A DNA stretch of 64,000 nucleotides from Lachnospiraceae bacterium. Lineage in GTDB: Bacteria; Bacillota; Clostridia; Lachnospirales; Lachnospiraceae. The translations under genes were made by a program, and so were the position numbers. Positions 18,732 through 26,405 of the stretch are shown piece after piece; positions within the stretch are counted from its first letter, which is position 1, and every line of letters begins with the position of its first letter. The notes beneath the pieces were generated by a model. It worked only from the letters and a program-made list of their open reading frames with translations. It was not told the origin of the DNA and made no database searches. The stretch is taken from NCBI GenBank assembly GCA_021202335.1, contig JAJQDE010000041.1, positions 1 through 64,000 of the forward strand. The letters run 5' to 3'.

Positions 18732-19220
18732 TCACGGAGTACCACTTTTATATTCCTCTAATATTCTTTTAACGCTTTTCATATCCGACAGCATCCGCAG
18801 CCCTTTACGCCAGTGCCGTATCGCCGATGATTTGCTTATGTATTCCGCCATACATATCTTCTCCCAACTCCAGCAGTCTATGTATTTATACTCAAATATC
18901 ATCCTCTCCAGTGAATGTTTCGGCAGGAAGCTTATTATGTCCTCAATGCCGGCAAGCGTCAAAAAAGCATCGTCAATCCGTTCGCTTATCCGCATATCTA
19001 TCTCCTCAAGCTTTAAAGGCAGCGTTGCGCTGCCCTCATTTTTTCCTGTGCCATGCCGTCCGCTGTTATATCCTATGCCTGTCAGCGGATTATCAAAATC
19101 CTTAATTATTTCCATACGCCTGCGCACGAGACTGTCTTTCTCTTTTATGCAGTTGCTGTACTGACATAAATAGCGGTTGACCGCCCGCATCTCCTCAGTA
19201 AATTCATCCTTCCTGCCCAT
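18732..19220 (-). CDS. ArpU/RinA-like late gene transcription regulator
   Basis: A 162-residue protein with a C-terminal sigma-region-4-like helix-turn-helix (WSWEKICMAEYISKSSAIRHWRKGLRML). It lies just before the packaging genes, where ArpU/RinA regulators activate late transcription in Gram-positive phages. Start is placed at MGRKDEF, with GGAGGAGGG close upstream; the ORF track adds 80 codons of basic, low-complexity sequence with no site. The central segment IGYNSGRHGTGKNEGS is also typical of this family. Confidence 0.75.
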   Translation of the reverse strand: MGRKDEFTEEMRAVNRYLCQYSNCIKEKDSLVRRRMEIIKDFDNPLTGIGYNSGRHGTGKNEGSATLPLKLEEIDMRISERIDDAFLTLAGIEDIISFLPKHSLERMIFEYKYIDCWSWEKICMAEYISKSSAIRHWRKGLRMLSDMKSVKRILEEYKSGTP

Positions 19221-19264
19221 AAACCCTCCTCCGCTGCCGGCGCGTTTAATCAGCGCTGTGCTCT

Positions 19265-20470
19265 TTAATCGAAATGCCAGTTTGCTATTAAGTCGTAAGC
19301 CATTTGGTAGTGTCGAAATTTTGCGGTATGCTCTACGCCGCTGCGCTCCATCCTTTCCAATTCTTCCCGGAAAAAGTTCCCGGCCGCGTCCACGTCTTCT
19401 CTTGTGTATCTTCTCACCCTTAGTCTCCTTCTTAATCTCGCTTCGACCTCCTTTGCCCAAATGCTTTTTTTGTCCTCTGCATCATTATCCGCAACCTCCG
19501 CCTGCTCTGCAGCCTTTGCCGGTTCCTCCAAAGCTGCCGGCTGAACATCCGGCAGCACGCTGCACTGACCCGGAATCGGCACGTAATCCTCCGATGCGTC
19601 TGCTGCCGCCGTGTTTTCTTCCTGCGGCGTCGCAGCGCTTTCTTCTGCTGCCGGCGCGGGACTGTTTTCAATCCCCTGCGCCATCTCTAACAGTTTATCG
19701 TAGCTATAACTCTCAATCGTCGGTTTACCGCCCTCGTATACTCTGAACCTCACACCGCCCTGATATGTATACAGGAACAGCATATTGACCTTATGCCTGT
19801 ACGTCCGCGCCCCCGATGGGCAGACCGCCTCGGCGAAAAGCTCCGGCGTGAGTATTCCCGCCTTTACCCTTTGGTAAATCTCGAGATTTTCTTTCAGGAA
19901 CGCCTTAAGCGTCGCCGTGAGCGCGTCAGACTCCTCCCCGTCCTCATCGTCTGCCGCCATCAATCGAACGTTGCGTTCGATTGCGTTTCCCTGAGCTTCC
20001 GGACCGCCCTGCGCCACAAGCGGAAGTTCTGCTTCCTTCTGCGCTTTTTCCGCCTCCGCTTCCTCTCGCTCAAGCGCCTTAATCTCCCTTACCTGCCGCA
20101 CCGTGGTTTCCTCTGTCACAAGCTCCCTGTCCTCCTCGGACATGGTGAGCATTTCTTCCAAAAGGCTCTTTCCGCTCCGCGCTTCCGCTATCGCCTTATA
20201 CTGCGCCCTGATTATGAGGCTGTTCCCGCCCTCCGAATACGCCGTGTTCATTGCCATGAAGCGGCTTGTCGTACTCGCGTCAAGGCCGTACTCGCCCTTT
20301 GCGAAATCATTTATGCCCGGATAACCGTCCCGTGTGTATGCGCCCGAATCCCTCACCTGCTTGAGGTAATATCCTATCGCTATGAAATTATCCACCGTCG
20401 CATTCAGCCTGTCCTTGATCTGCTGCTTAAGGCGTATATAGCCCTCGTCAGTCAGTTCGTATTGTTCCAT
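19265..20470 (-). CDS. Phage early protein of unknown function
   Basis: A 401-residue protein. The N-terminal 150 residues are helical and conserved in style (IKDRLNATVDNFIAIGYYLKQ, then YGLDASTTSRFMAMN), recalling DUF3102/ParB-like early proteins of Firmicutes elements. A coiled-coil follows (ALEREEAEAEKAQKEAE), then a Pro/Ala/Glu-rich linker, then a basic helical C-terminus. Start is MEQYELTDEG with AAAGGAGG upstream, since the ORF-track extension runs through the repeats at 20490-20571. Function is unknown; DNA binding is possible. Confidence 0.6.
   Translation of the reverse strand: MEQYELTDEGYIRLKQQIKDRLNATVDNFIAIGYYLKQVRDSGAYTRDGYPGINDFAKGEYGLDASTTSRFMAMNTAYSEGGNSLIIRAQYKAIAEARSGKSLLEEMLTMSEEDRELVTEETTVRQVREIKALEREEAEAEKAQKEAELPLVAQGGPEAQGNAIERNVRLMAADDEDGEESDALTATLKAFLKENLEIYQRVKAGILTPELFAEAVCPSGARTYRHKVNMLFLYTYQGGVRFRVYEGGKPTIESYSYDKLLEMAQGIENSPAPAAEESAATPQEENTAAADASEDYVPIPGQCSVLPDVQPAALEEPAKAAEQAEVADNDAEDKKSIWAKEVEARLRRRLRVRRYTREDVDAAGNFFREELERMERSGVEHTAKFRHYQMAYDLIANWHFD
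19962..19982. repeat. 21-bp perfect inverted repeat inside an early gene
   Basis: AATCGAACG-TTG-CGTTCGATT, two 9-base arms around three bases. It contains CGAAC and GTTCG half sites like a SOS box but with five rather than four bases between them. It lies in the coding region of the 401-residue early protein. Confidence 0.6.
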
Positions 20471-20489
20471 TTCCGTTGCCTCCTTTTGT

Positions 20490-20571
20490 TCTAACGTTTG
20501 TTCGGTTAGTTTATGCTGACTTTCTAACATTCGTTCGGCTTTCACTCTTTTTATCTGACGTTTGTTCGGTT
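20490..20571 (-). repeat. Three 18-bp direct repeats resembling LexA/DinR boxes
   Basis: Copies at 20490-20507, 20523-20540 and 20554-20571, spaced 33 and 31 bp. On the minus strand they read CGAACAAACGTTAG, CGAACGAATGTTAG and CGAACAAACGTCAG. The Gram-positive SOS consensus CGAACRNRYGTTYC agrees at the first 12 positions for two copies and 11 for the third. They sit across the end of the PcfJ-like gene, upstream of the next gene. Confidence 0.6.
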
Positions 20572-22703
20572 TTCATTATTCTTTCCGCTGCCCTGACCGC
20601 TTCCTGCACGAAACGCACCGCTTCATCAGGCGCGGGCTTGTTGTATGCCGCCCTGTTCTGCCATATCTTGAAACCGCCCGCTTCATCAGCTCTGACTTCC
20701 ACCGTGCAAAATGACGCGTTCGGCTTTGAACGTTCCCGTACAAAGAATACGATACACTTGCCGTCCAAGACCTTCTCGTAATATGTTGCGACACAATTAT
20801 GCTGCGCCTGTCCCTCGTGCCTGAAATCTATATACTCGCCCGGTATCTTTATACAGTATTTAGCATTGCGGTATCTGAAAAGCTTCTTTATGCCGTGTGC
20901 TATCTTCCTCATCTTCGCGTCCTGCTCCGCTAATCTTTTGCGCTCCAGCGTATCCTTCGCCGCCTCGTAAAGTCTCGTGGCTTCGTCGTGCGCCCTTTGG
21001 ATGTTCTGCGGGAAAAATATCGACCTGTCGTGAAAATCCCAGCCGAGCTCCCGCGCCGCGTCAAGATAGTCATACCAAAGCGCCTCTTTCTCGCCCGGCG
21101 CCTTTTTGTCGGTGCGCTCCGCGCCTAACACTTCCGACATATACCGGATTATCCTGTGTGGTGTCTGCGCAGTAAAGTAATTCATGGGCTTTTCTTTCAC
21201 GTCCCTGCCGCCGTACTCGTCGAGCCATTTTAACTGCGCATCCTCCAGCCTCACGCCAAGCTCCTTGGCTTTTGGGAGTATGCCGAGCTGCCGTGATGTC
21301 GCGTCAATCCGCACCGCCTGTTTAAATCGCTCCCTGTCAAGGTATACGCATTCCCACGGTTTCATCCCGTCCCCCACGGTCCAATTATGTTGTCCGCCGT
21401 AGCTTCCACAGTTTTTTGCCTGCACTGTTACATAACGCTTTAGCCCCGACTTCCATAACGCCTCGTATGGGAATGCGCTGCGCGCGCCCGCGTCGCACAC
21501 AAAACTTATGACACTCACCCTGCCGACAATTCTCTTGAGTATTTCAGCCATCGGAACATACTGCAATGCCGTCCCCCTGAAAACCCGCTTAAGGTTTGCC
21601 GTGTACGGTATGCTCGCGTGGTAATATCCGGGGCCGTTGTAACATAAATTATATTGCGAGCCTTTAAGCTTGCCCGGCTCGCACCACCGCTCTATGCCAG
21701 TATATCTGTAACAGCCGAAAGCGTATTCTTCCGCTGCTCTCGTTATGTAATTTCCGCTGTGCGCCTCCCTGCTGAAGATGCATCTGTATTCTTCATCCAT
21801 ATTTATCTCGGACCTGTAATCATCATCCCGTTTTGCTGTTATCTGTGCAAAAAACTGCCTGTAAACAAACCGCCCGTCCGTGGTTCTCTGAATTATTGAT
21901 GCCCTGTTTCCAAAGTGCACGCTCTTCTGCTTTCCCCGGGACTTATACTGCGCTTTCACGCCGCATACCGCGCATTTTCCCGCGTCGTTGTGCTTTATGC
22001 CGTCCTTTATCGGCGTATGGCACCCGCAATGCGTGCAGTAGCCCTGCCTCTCTTTCCTGTTGAAGAATATATAATGCTCCAGTACCCTGTCGTTTATGAA
22101 TTTCGCCCAGTCCTTTGGGAGCGTGTCCGGCACCGCTGCCATATCCGAATCCCATCGGTCTGTCTCGCGCTTGTGCTTCTCTGCAAGCGACCGCCCCCTT
22201 ACCCTGCGCTGAAAAGCCAGTACCGACATCTCCACATCCTGAAGCTGCCGCTCTGTCGGCACGCCATATTTCCCGACATATGCCGCCACGAGCTTCCTTG
22301 TCTGCTCCGTGGCGACATTTGCGCCCCTCTGTGCGCCATACGGCAGATATTCCTCGCACGTGTCGAGATTTTCAATCATTGCCGTTGTCCACTTGCCCGT
22401 GCGCATATTGTAAGTGATAAAGTTGTCGTTATCCCTGTCAAGGAATATGCGGTAAGCCGGCTCCTTTATGCCCTGCGCCAGCTCATGGCGCGTATAAAGG
22501 TCAGCCTCCCTCACGTTCCCGTCCGCTGCCATCTGTGTCCTGTAATAATTACGCGTCTTATGCGCTGTAAAGTATCTGTTGTATTCCCGACCGTAATTAT
22601 AGCAGTTGGCTTTCACCTTCTCCCCGTGGTCTTGCTTTGCCGCACTGATCATTGCCCGCGTCGCAGGGAGCGGCTTCTTACTCAAAAGCATTTTCTTTTT
22701 CAT
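20511..22703 (-). CDS. PcfJ-like protein
   Basis: A 730-residue protein with a central zinc-ribbon (YCTHCGCHTPI...KCAVCGVKA, about residues 230-260). The conserved PcfJ-type C-terminal domain includes DFRHEGQAQHNCVATYYEKV and then FCTVEV. PcfJ proteins are best known from conjugative plasmids such as pCF10 and from Firmicutes integrative elements; their biochemical role is unknown. Here the gene is part of the early phage operon and its 3' end holds two of the three LexA-like repeats. Confidence 0.8.
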   Translation of the reverse strand: MKKKMLLSKKPLPATRAMISAAKQDHGEKVKANCYNYGREYNRYFTAHKTRNYYRTQMAADGNVREADLYTRHELAQGIKEPAYRIFLDRDNDNFITYNMRTGKWTTAMIENLDTCEEYLPYGAQRGANVATEQTRKLVAAYVGKYGVPTERQLQDVEMSVLAFQRRVRGRSLAEKHKRETDRWDSDMAAVPDTLPKDWAKFINDRVLEHYIFFNRKERQGYCTHCGCHTPIKDGIKHNDAGKCAVCGVKAQYKSRGKQKSVHFGNRASIIQRTTDGRFVYRQFFAQITAKRDDDYRSEINMDEEYRCIFSREAHSGNYITRAAEEYAFGCYRYTGIERWCEPGKLKGSQYNLCYNGPGYYHASIPYTANLKRVFRGTALQYVPMAEILKRIVGRVSVISFVCDAGARSAFPYEALWKSGLKRYVTVQAKNCGSYGGQHNWTVGDGMKPWECVYLDRERFKQAVRIDATSRQLGILPKAKELGVRLEDAQLKWLDEYGGRDVKEKPMNYFTAQTPHRIIRYMSEVLGAERTDKKAPGEKEALWYDYLDAARELGWDFHDRSIFFPQNIQRAHDEATRLYEAAKDTLERKRLAEQDAKMRKIAHGIKKLFRYRNAKYCIKIPGEYIDFRHEGQAQHNCVATYYEKVLDGKCIVFFVRERSKPNASFCTVEVRADEAGGFKIWQNRAAYNKPAPDEAVRFVQEAVRAAERIMKTEQTSDKKSESRTNVRKSA

Positions 22704-22715
22704 GCTGCTGCCCTC

Positions 22716-23198
22716 CTAGCCCTTATAGTAATCCCTGATGATCTGCTTTGCGCGTCCCATGCCCGGAATGCCGAGCTTCACCTGTGCCGCTCTTACCCCG
22801 GAAGCTTTCAGAATCTCCCTGTCAACATCCTGCGCGTTTTCAAAAGAGTATTTGAGCCACGCGCCGATGCATCCCTTCAGGCTCTTTTCCTTGCGCCGCA
22901 CTGCCACTGCAAGCTCATCGTCCGTAAGACAGGCTGTCTTTATATACTCTTTCCAGTCGTCCATAATCTCCACGCACTCAAGCTGCGCCGCCTCAATGTC
23001 AATCTTGCCGAAGGCCGCCGTTGCGATGTCGCAAAGCTCCTCGATATCGCCGTCAATGTACATCTGCGCAAAGCCCGCGTCTATGCCGTTCTCCTCCGCA
23101 AGCTTCAGGATATTCTCCGTGTCGCCCTCTGCCTTTAATCCGTCCGCCGTCCTGTTTATCTCTTCCGCCGAACCCATCTCGCCAAAAATATCAAACAT
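22716..23198 (-). CDS. Conserved hypothetical protein upstream of the PcfJ-like gene
   Basis: A 160-residue, mostly helical acidic protein. I recall similar proteins in Lachnospiraceae phages and ICEs but not a function. Late segment KSLKGCIGAWLKYSFENAQDVDREI is distinctive. It occupies the slot of PcfK in conjugative plasmids. PcfK-like proteins include a Cas9-inhibitor family (AcrIIA9), but I see no sequence reason to call this one an inhibitor. It ends in TAG and is 12 bp from the next gene. An 8-bp stem hairpin (GAGCCGGG...CCCGGCTC) lies just before its ribosome site. Confidence 0.65.
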   Translation of the reverse strand: MFDIFGEMGSAEEINRTADGLKAEGDTENILKLAEENGIDAGFAQMYIDGDIEELCDIATAAFGKIDIEAAQLECVEIMDDWKEYIKTACLTDDELAVAVRRKEKSLKGCIGAWLKYSFENAQDVDREILKASGVRAAQVKLGIPGMGRAKQIIRDYYKG

Positions 23199-23213
23199 AA
23201 TGTTCTCCTTTCC

Positions 23214-23238
23214 GAGCCGGGACTCCCCGCCCCGGCTC
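23214..23238. promoter_or_regulatory. GC-rich hairpin before the ribosome site of the 22716-23198 gene
   Basis: GAGCCGGG and CCCGGCTC form an 8-bp perfect stem with a 9-base loop. There is no T-run on the leftward side; instead GGAAAGGAGA follows at once. It could attenuate translation or act as a protein-binding site. Confidence 0.4.
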
Positions 23239-23286
23239 TGCTGCCATGGCTTATAAAGTTACTCCGTGATATATATAAACTCCTTT

Positions 23287-23757
23287 TCAGAGCAAAGGAC
23301 CTGCCGACTGCATATGGCGGACGTGTTCCTCCCACCACACACTCATATCACCTCCAAAAAGCGTTTCCGCCAGCCTTGCACGCGGCGCCAGTTCCAAATA
23401 CTGTCTTATGACCTCTATCGCAGACTGCGCATCGTGGCATACCGCCACGCACTGCCTCGCCGCATCCATGTCCTGAAGGAATTCCATCTGCTCACGCGTC
23501 GCCGTGTTCCTCCCGGACTTCATCTCAATGTACAGCCCATGGTAGCAGCCGCGCGCATACGGCAGATGCAGGTCCTACACTCCCCGCTTCACGCCCATGC
23601 GCTTAAGCTTCACCGCCTCGCGGGCATTCCTCGCGCCGCCGTTCGGGATATGGTGCAGCCATCTCAGCTCGGGATAATGCACCGACGCGTTTGCCGCCCA
23701 ATCCATGACGCGCATCTGTTCCGTGTCCTCGTTCCGTTTCATATTTTCAAGCTTCAT
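23287..23757 (-). pseudogene. VRR-NUC nuclease interrupted by an in-frame TAG
   Basis: One frame of 157 codons has a TAG at 23575-23577 and is otherwise whole. The upstream part holds HHIPNGGARN and the downstream part LHLPYARGCYHGLYIEMK, the core of the VRR-NUC fold, with the Asp and Glu-x-Lys catalytic residues downstream of the stop. The stop falls in GV*DLHLP, where family members usually have Pro or Ser; TCG to TAG needs one change. Start is MKLENMKRN, with GGAGG upstream, overlapping the RNase H-like gene. VRR-NUC proteins are common in phage replication modules. The truncated product would lack the active site. Confidence 0.85.
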
Positions 23758-24244
23758 TCCGTTTGCCTCCGTCCTCATCCGTTTCCAAAACCATCTGCTC
23801 CCACTCCTCTTCTTTGAGCTTTCCGATTTTATACCTCATATACTCCCGCCAGCCGTTCGCGGAAGGCGCACGGGCAAATTCCAGCCTGTGTCCCTTCATC
23901 GCGCGCAGCAGCTCCTCCCATTCCTGCCTGTTGGCTATCTCCTCACCGTTATGGCTTTTCCAGCCGTTCTGCCGCCATTGCCGCGCCCTGCCCTGCCGCA
24001 CTGCTGCCGATATATACGCATTGTCAAGGTATACCGTGACAATGCAGGGTCTGATAAGCTTTGACAGCGCCGCCGCCATTGCTGCCAGCGCGGCTTTATT
24101 CGCCGTTGCCTCCGCCGTTCCGTAAACTTCCCTCGTGACCGTATCGCCGCCCCTTGTTATGAACTCGACGACGGCATAGTATATTCTGTATCTCTCTTTT
24201 TTGTCGTTCCCATCCGTGTCTATGTAAATGCTTACCCTGTCCAT
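23747..24244 (-). CDS. RNase H-like protein
   Basis: A 165-residue protein with the RNase HI-type layout: first strand VSIYIDTDG, helix NKAALAAMAAALSKL, strand IVTVYLDNAYISAAV, and late NRQEWEELLRAM. Asp residues corresponding to the first and third carboxylates are present (YIDTD, YLDN). The second-position Glu in the helix is Ala here, so nuclease activity is doubtful or uses another residue. It lies between the HUH gene and the VRR-NUC gene, which suggests a role in phage replication. Confidence 0.7.
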   Translation of the reverse strand: MDRVSIYIDTDGNDKKERYRIYYAVVEFITRGGDTVTREVYGTAEATANKAALAAMAAALSKLIRPCIVTVYLDNAYISAAVRQGRARQWRQNGWKSHNGEEIANRQEWEELLRAMKGHRLEFARAPSANGWREYMRYKIGKLKEEEWEQMVLETDEDGGKRNEA

Positions 24245-24262
24245 GCCAAAACCTCCTTACGG

Positions 24263-24384
24263 ATGCCTCTCCCGTTCGACTCCGACGGGCTTTGGGGTAC
24301 TTATCCACAATTTTCTCCCGGATATTCCCCTTTTGAATGCCCCTCCCATTCGACTCCGTCGAACCTTGGGGCACTTATCCACAA
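24263..24384. repeat. Two 48-bp direct repeats each with a DnaA-box-like site: candidate replication origin
   Basis: Copies at 24263-24310 and 24337-24384 agree at about 41 of 48 positions. Each ends in ACTTATCCACAA, which contains TTATCCACA, a match to the DnaA box TTATNCACA. Copy A has an inverted repeat CCCGT-ACGGG; copy B has TTCGAC-TCC-GTCGAA. Copy B overlaps the stop codon of the HUH replication gene. Origin function is inference. Confidence 0.65.
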
Positions 24385-25307
24385 TCCCCGTGACCGCAGT
24401 CTGTCCGACTTATGTCCGGTCCTTCCTTGCGGTGCATATCAAGCCTTATGCTCCACATGCCGAGCACTTCATTGTAGGCATACCTGCACCTGTCGAGCGC
24501 ATAGCCCTTGTAACGCGCCTCAAACAACCGCCTTGTGTCCTCGCAGTCGGGCGGGCAGCTCACCACCTTTTCAACGTCCCTGCGGCTGTATGCGTTGTCG
24601 CGCGTCCGCTCATGGGGCTTGATGAGATTATGGGACGACCGCCACGCCTTTTTTCCTTTCGGCAATCCCCCGCCTATAAGGTCATCCTCGTCAATGCCGC
24701 CGCCCTCCACATCCGCAAGCGAAAGCTGTCCTGCCGTCGCGCCCGCCCGTTCCTTCTCTGACTTTAGCGTCTGCTTTGTTATGTATTTTACGAGCCCCTC
24801 AATGCCCTCATTGTCAAAACGCAGATGCTCAACCCTGACATACCCCAAAGCCTCCGCCGACCTGCCCTTGCCCTTCGTCCACATCGCTTCCAATGTGTCC
24901 CTGTCAATGCCGCCGCTGATGATGAGATGGTGGTGCGGTCTGCCGCCGTTCTCAAAGCCCTCCTCCACGCATATCCATTTCATGGGCTCAAGCCCCATCT
25001 TCTCCCTGAGCCTTGCCATGCGCTTTAGCATATTGGTGACAAGCTTCACAGCCTCCTCACGGCTTGCGGGCAGGTGCTCATCATCGTAGGTTAAATCCAT
25101 TCTGTAATCACAGTCCGTAAAGTTCGACTTGATGAGCTGGTGGAAGTACCTCCTGCTCCTCCTGTTATTCAGTTCCATCTGCGCAGGAGTGCTCTCATGC
25201 CTGCGCTTCCCCCTGCTCCGGGGCACGTGCCTGTAGCAATATATGTCCACCTCGCGGTAATGCGTCCTTGTGCCTCTCCCGCAGTGAGTTATCTTCTGCC
25301 TTCCCAT
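24375..25307 (-). CDS. HUH-type rolling-circle replication protein
   Basis: A 310-residue protein with the metal-binding HUH motif RPHHHLII (His125 and His127), preceded by strand YRMDLTYDDEHL and segment WICVEEGFENGG. The candidate nicking Tyr is Tyr175 in LVKYITKQT. These match rolling-circle replication-associated proteins related to Rep proteins of small phages and plasmids. An N-terminal basic Cys/His/Arg region and a C-terminal 100-residue tail of unknown role are present. It is flanked by a long hairpin upstream and DnaA-box repeats downstream. Confidence 0.82.
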   Translation of the reverse strand: MGRQKITHCGRGTRTHYREVDIYCYRHVPRSRGKRRHESTPAQMELNNRRSRRYFHQLIKSNFTDCDYRMDLTYDDEHLPASREEAVKLVTNMLKRMARLREKMGLEPMKWICVEEGFENGGRPHHHLIISGGIDRDTLEAMWTKGKGRSAEALGYVRVEHLRFDNEGIEGLVKYITKQTLKSEKERAGATAGQLSLADVEGGGIDEDDLIGGGLPKGKKAWRSSHNLIKPHERTRDNAYSRRDVEKVVSCPPDCEDTRRLFEARYKGYALDRCRYAYNEVLGMWSIRLDMHRKEGPDISRTDCGHGDCG

Positions 25308-25360
25308 TCCCCATGCTTTCCTTTACGGTTTGTTTTTGTCCGAAATGTTAATACTTATAT

Positions 25361-25406
25361 ACAAGCCCCGAAGTCACAATATTTGTGACTTTGATATGAG
25401 GCTTGT
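25361..25406. promoter_or_regulatory. Long hairpin upstream of the HUH replication gene
   Basis: Outer arms ACAAGCC and GGCTTGT enclose a perfect inner stem AAGTCACAA-TAT-TTGTGACTT. It lies in the 109-bp gap between a small ORF and the start of the HUH gene. There is no U-run on the leftward side, so a simple terminator is less likely. A cruciform replication origin or operator is possible. Confidence 0.5.
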
Positions 25407-25416
25407 GCGAGCAGCT

Positions 25417-25569
25417 TTAACGCTCCTCTACCACGTCCATCACGCAGCAGAAAACCTTGCCGTCATTGAGTACCACGGTTACGCCGTCCCTCTTGTAAGC
25501 TTCCATCCATTCACCGACCGTGACCGTGTTCAAGTCTCTCGGCAGCATCCAATCCCTAGGATCCGTCAT
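25417..25569 (-). CDS. Small phage protein of unknown function
   Basis: A 50-residue protein, MTDPRDWMLPRDLNTVTVGEW, with alternating strands (VTVVLNDGKVFCCVMD). The start at MTDP has AAAGGAGG six to eight bases upstream. The ORF-track start 10 codons earlier would overlap the lytic transglycosylase gene. It lies before the HUH gene. No family recognised. Confidence 0.6.
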   Translation of the reverse strand: MTDPRDWMLPRDLNTVTVGEWMEAYKRDGVTVVLNDGKVFCCVMDVVEER

Positions 25570-25595
25570 GCTTTCACCTCCTTTTAGCCAAAGTT

Positions 25596-26090
25596 TCACT
25601 TATTATGCACCCTTTCTAATTCCGCGCTACGCTCCAAAATCCCGCCCGCGTAGCCTGACATTGTGCCGCTGTCGTAATTGTCAAACGCTTTCTGCCCCCT
25701 GCCCGAGTAAATGTCAAGCACAAGCGATGCCTCCTCATACTCCCCGAACAGCTCCGCAAGGTAATCCGCCCCGATGCGGATATTGCTTTCAGCGTCCCAT
25801 ATATCCGTCACGCCCAGCCGTTCCATCCGGTCTTTATGATATGACATGCTGATCTGCATAAGCCCCTTGCAGTCGCCGTTCACCGCGTTGGCGCATCCCG
25901 AGCTTTCCCTCTCTATGATGGCGGCAATCAGTTCCGCGCAGATACCGTACTCCTCTCCGTACTTCTCGCAGTAGCCGTAAACCTCATCGCCTATCCACGT
26001 TTCTTCTCCTTCCTCCGCTTCGGCGCGTATCGCCGTGCAGCACACCGCCGCCATGAGTGCCATAACCGCCATAACCCTTATATGCTTCAT
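25596..26090 (-). CDS. Secreted lytic transglycosylase (SLT domain) in the early region
   Basis: A 164-residue protein with a signal peptide of about 24 residues (MKHIRVMAVMALMAAVCC...AEA). It has an SLT-type lysozyme-like domain with the catalytic Glu60 in AAIIERESSG, then NGDCKGLMQISMSYH and GADYLAELFGEYEEASLVLDIYSGRG. Such enzymes cut glycan strands. Finding it among replication genes rather than lysis genes is unusual, and suggests expression early in infection or a role in wall remodelling or superinfection. It starts directly after the DUF4406 stop. Confidence 0.85.
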   Translation of the reverse strand: MKHIRVMAVMALMAAVCCTAIRAEAEEGEETWIGDEVYGYCEKYGEEYGICAELIAAIIERESSGCANAVNGDCKGLMQISMSYHKDRMERLGVTDIWDAESNIRIGADYLAELFGEYEEASLVLDIYSGRGQKAFDNYDSGTMSGYAGGILERSAELERVHNK

Positions 26091-26405
26091 CTAATCTTCC
26101 TCCGCGTAAATATCCATGCACTTCTCAAGCGCGTACTGAAATTCCATCATCGCGCCCCTGCTCTCCCTCCAGCCTGGAAGCAGCTGCACCGCGCCGCACA
26201 TGTCCATCAGTACCAGGCACACCGCCATAAGCTCATCGTACGTCAGTATTTCCGTCACGGGCGCCAATACCTTCGCCGGGTTCACCACGTCCCATCCTGC
26301 CGCCTTGAGCCCCGCCTCCGCCGCCTCGAACCGCCCCATATAATCAGGCACACCCGTAATCGAACCGCTTATGTAGATGCGTCCTCTCCTGCCCTCATTC
26401 TCCAT
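26091..26405 (-). CDS. DUF4406 nucleoside 2-deoxyribosyltransferase-like protein
   Basis: A 104-residue protein with the N-terminal pattern RIYISGSITGVPDYMGRFEAAE, then VVNPAKV and LLPGWRESRGAMMEFQYAL with the conserved Glu (MEFQYA). These mark the DUF4406 relatives of nucleoside deoxyribosyltransferases found in many phages. Its ATG overlaps the stop of the upstream HTH gene by one base and its TAG stop abuts the next gene. Confidence 0.85.
   Translation of the reverse strand: MENEGRRGRIYISGSITGVPDYMGRFEAAEAGLKAAGWDVVNPAKVLAPVTEILTYDELMAVCLVLMDMCGAVQLLPGWRESRGAMMEFQYALEKCMDIYAEED

Noticed and set aside
21915-23138. 407-residue plus-strand ORF
   Set aside because: It is antisense to the PcfJ-like gene and its neighbour, has no ribosome site, and its Arg/Leu/Pro-rich sequence is typical of a shadow frame.
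22716-23198. Calling this gene an anti-CRISPR (AcrIIA9-like)
   Set aside because: Only its position beside a PcfJ-like gene suggests it; I see no motif support.
24096-24374. 92-residue minus-strand ORF
   Set aside because: It overlaps the RNase H-like gene and the DnaA-box repeats in another frame, has basic low-complexity sequence and no ribosome site.
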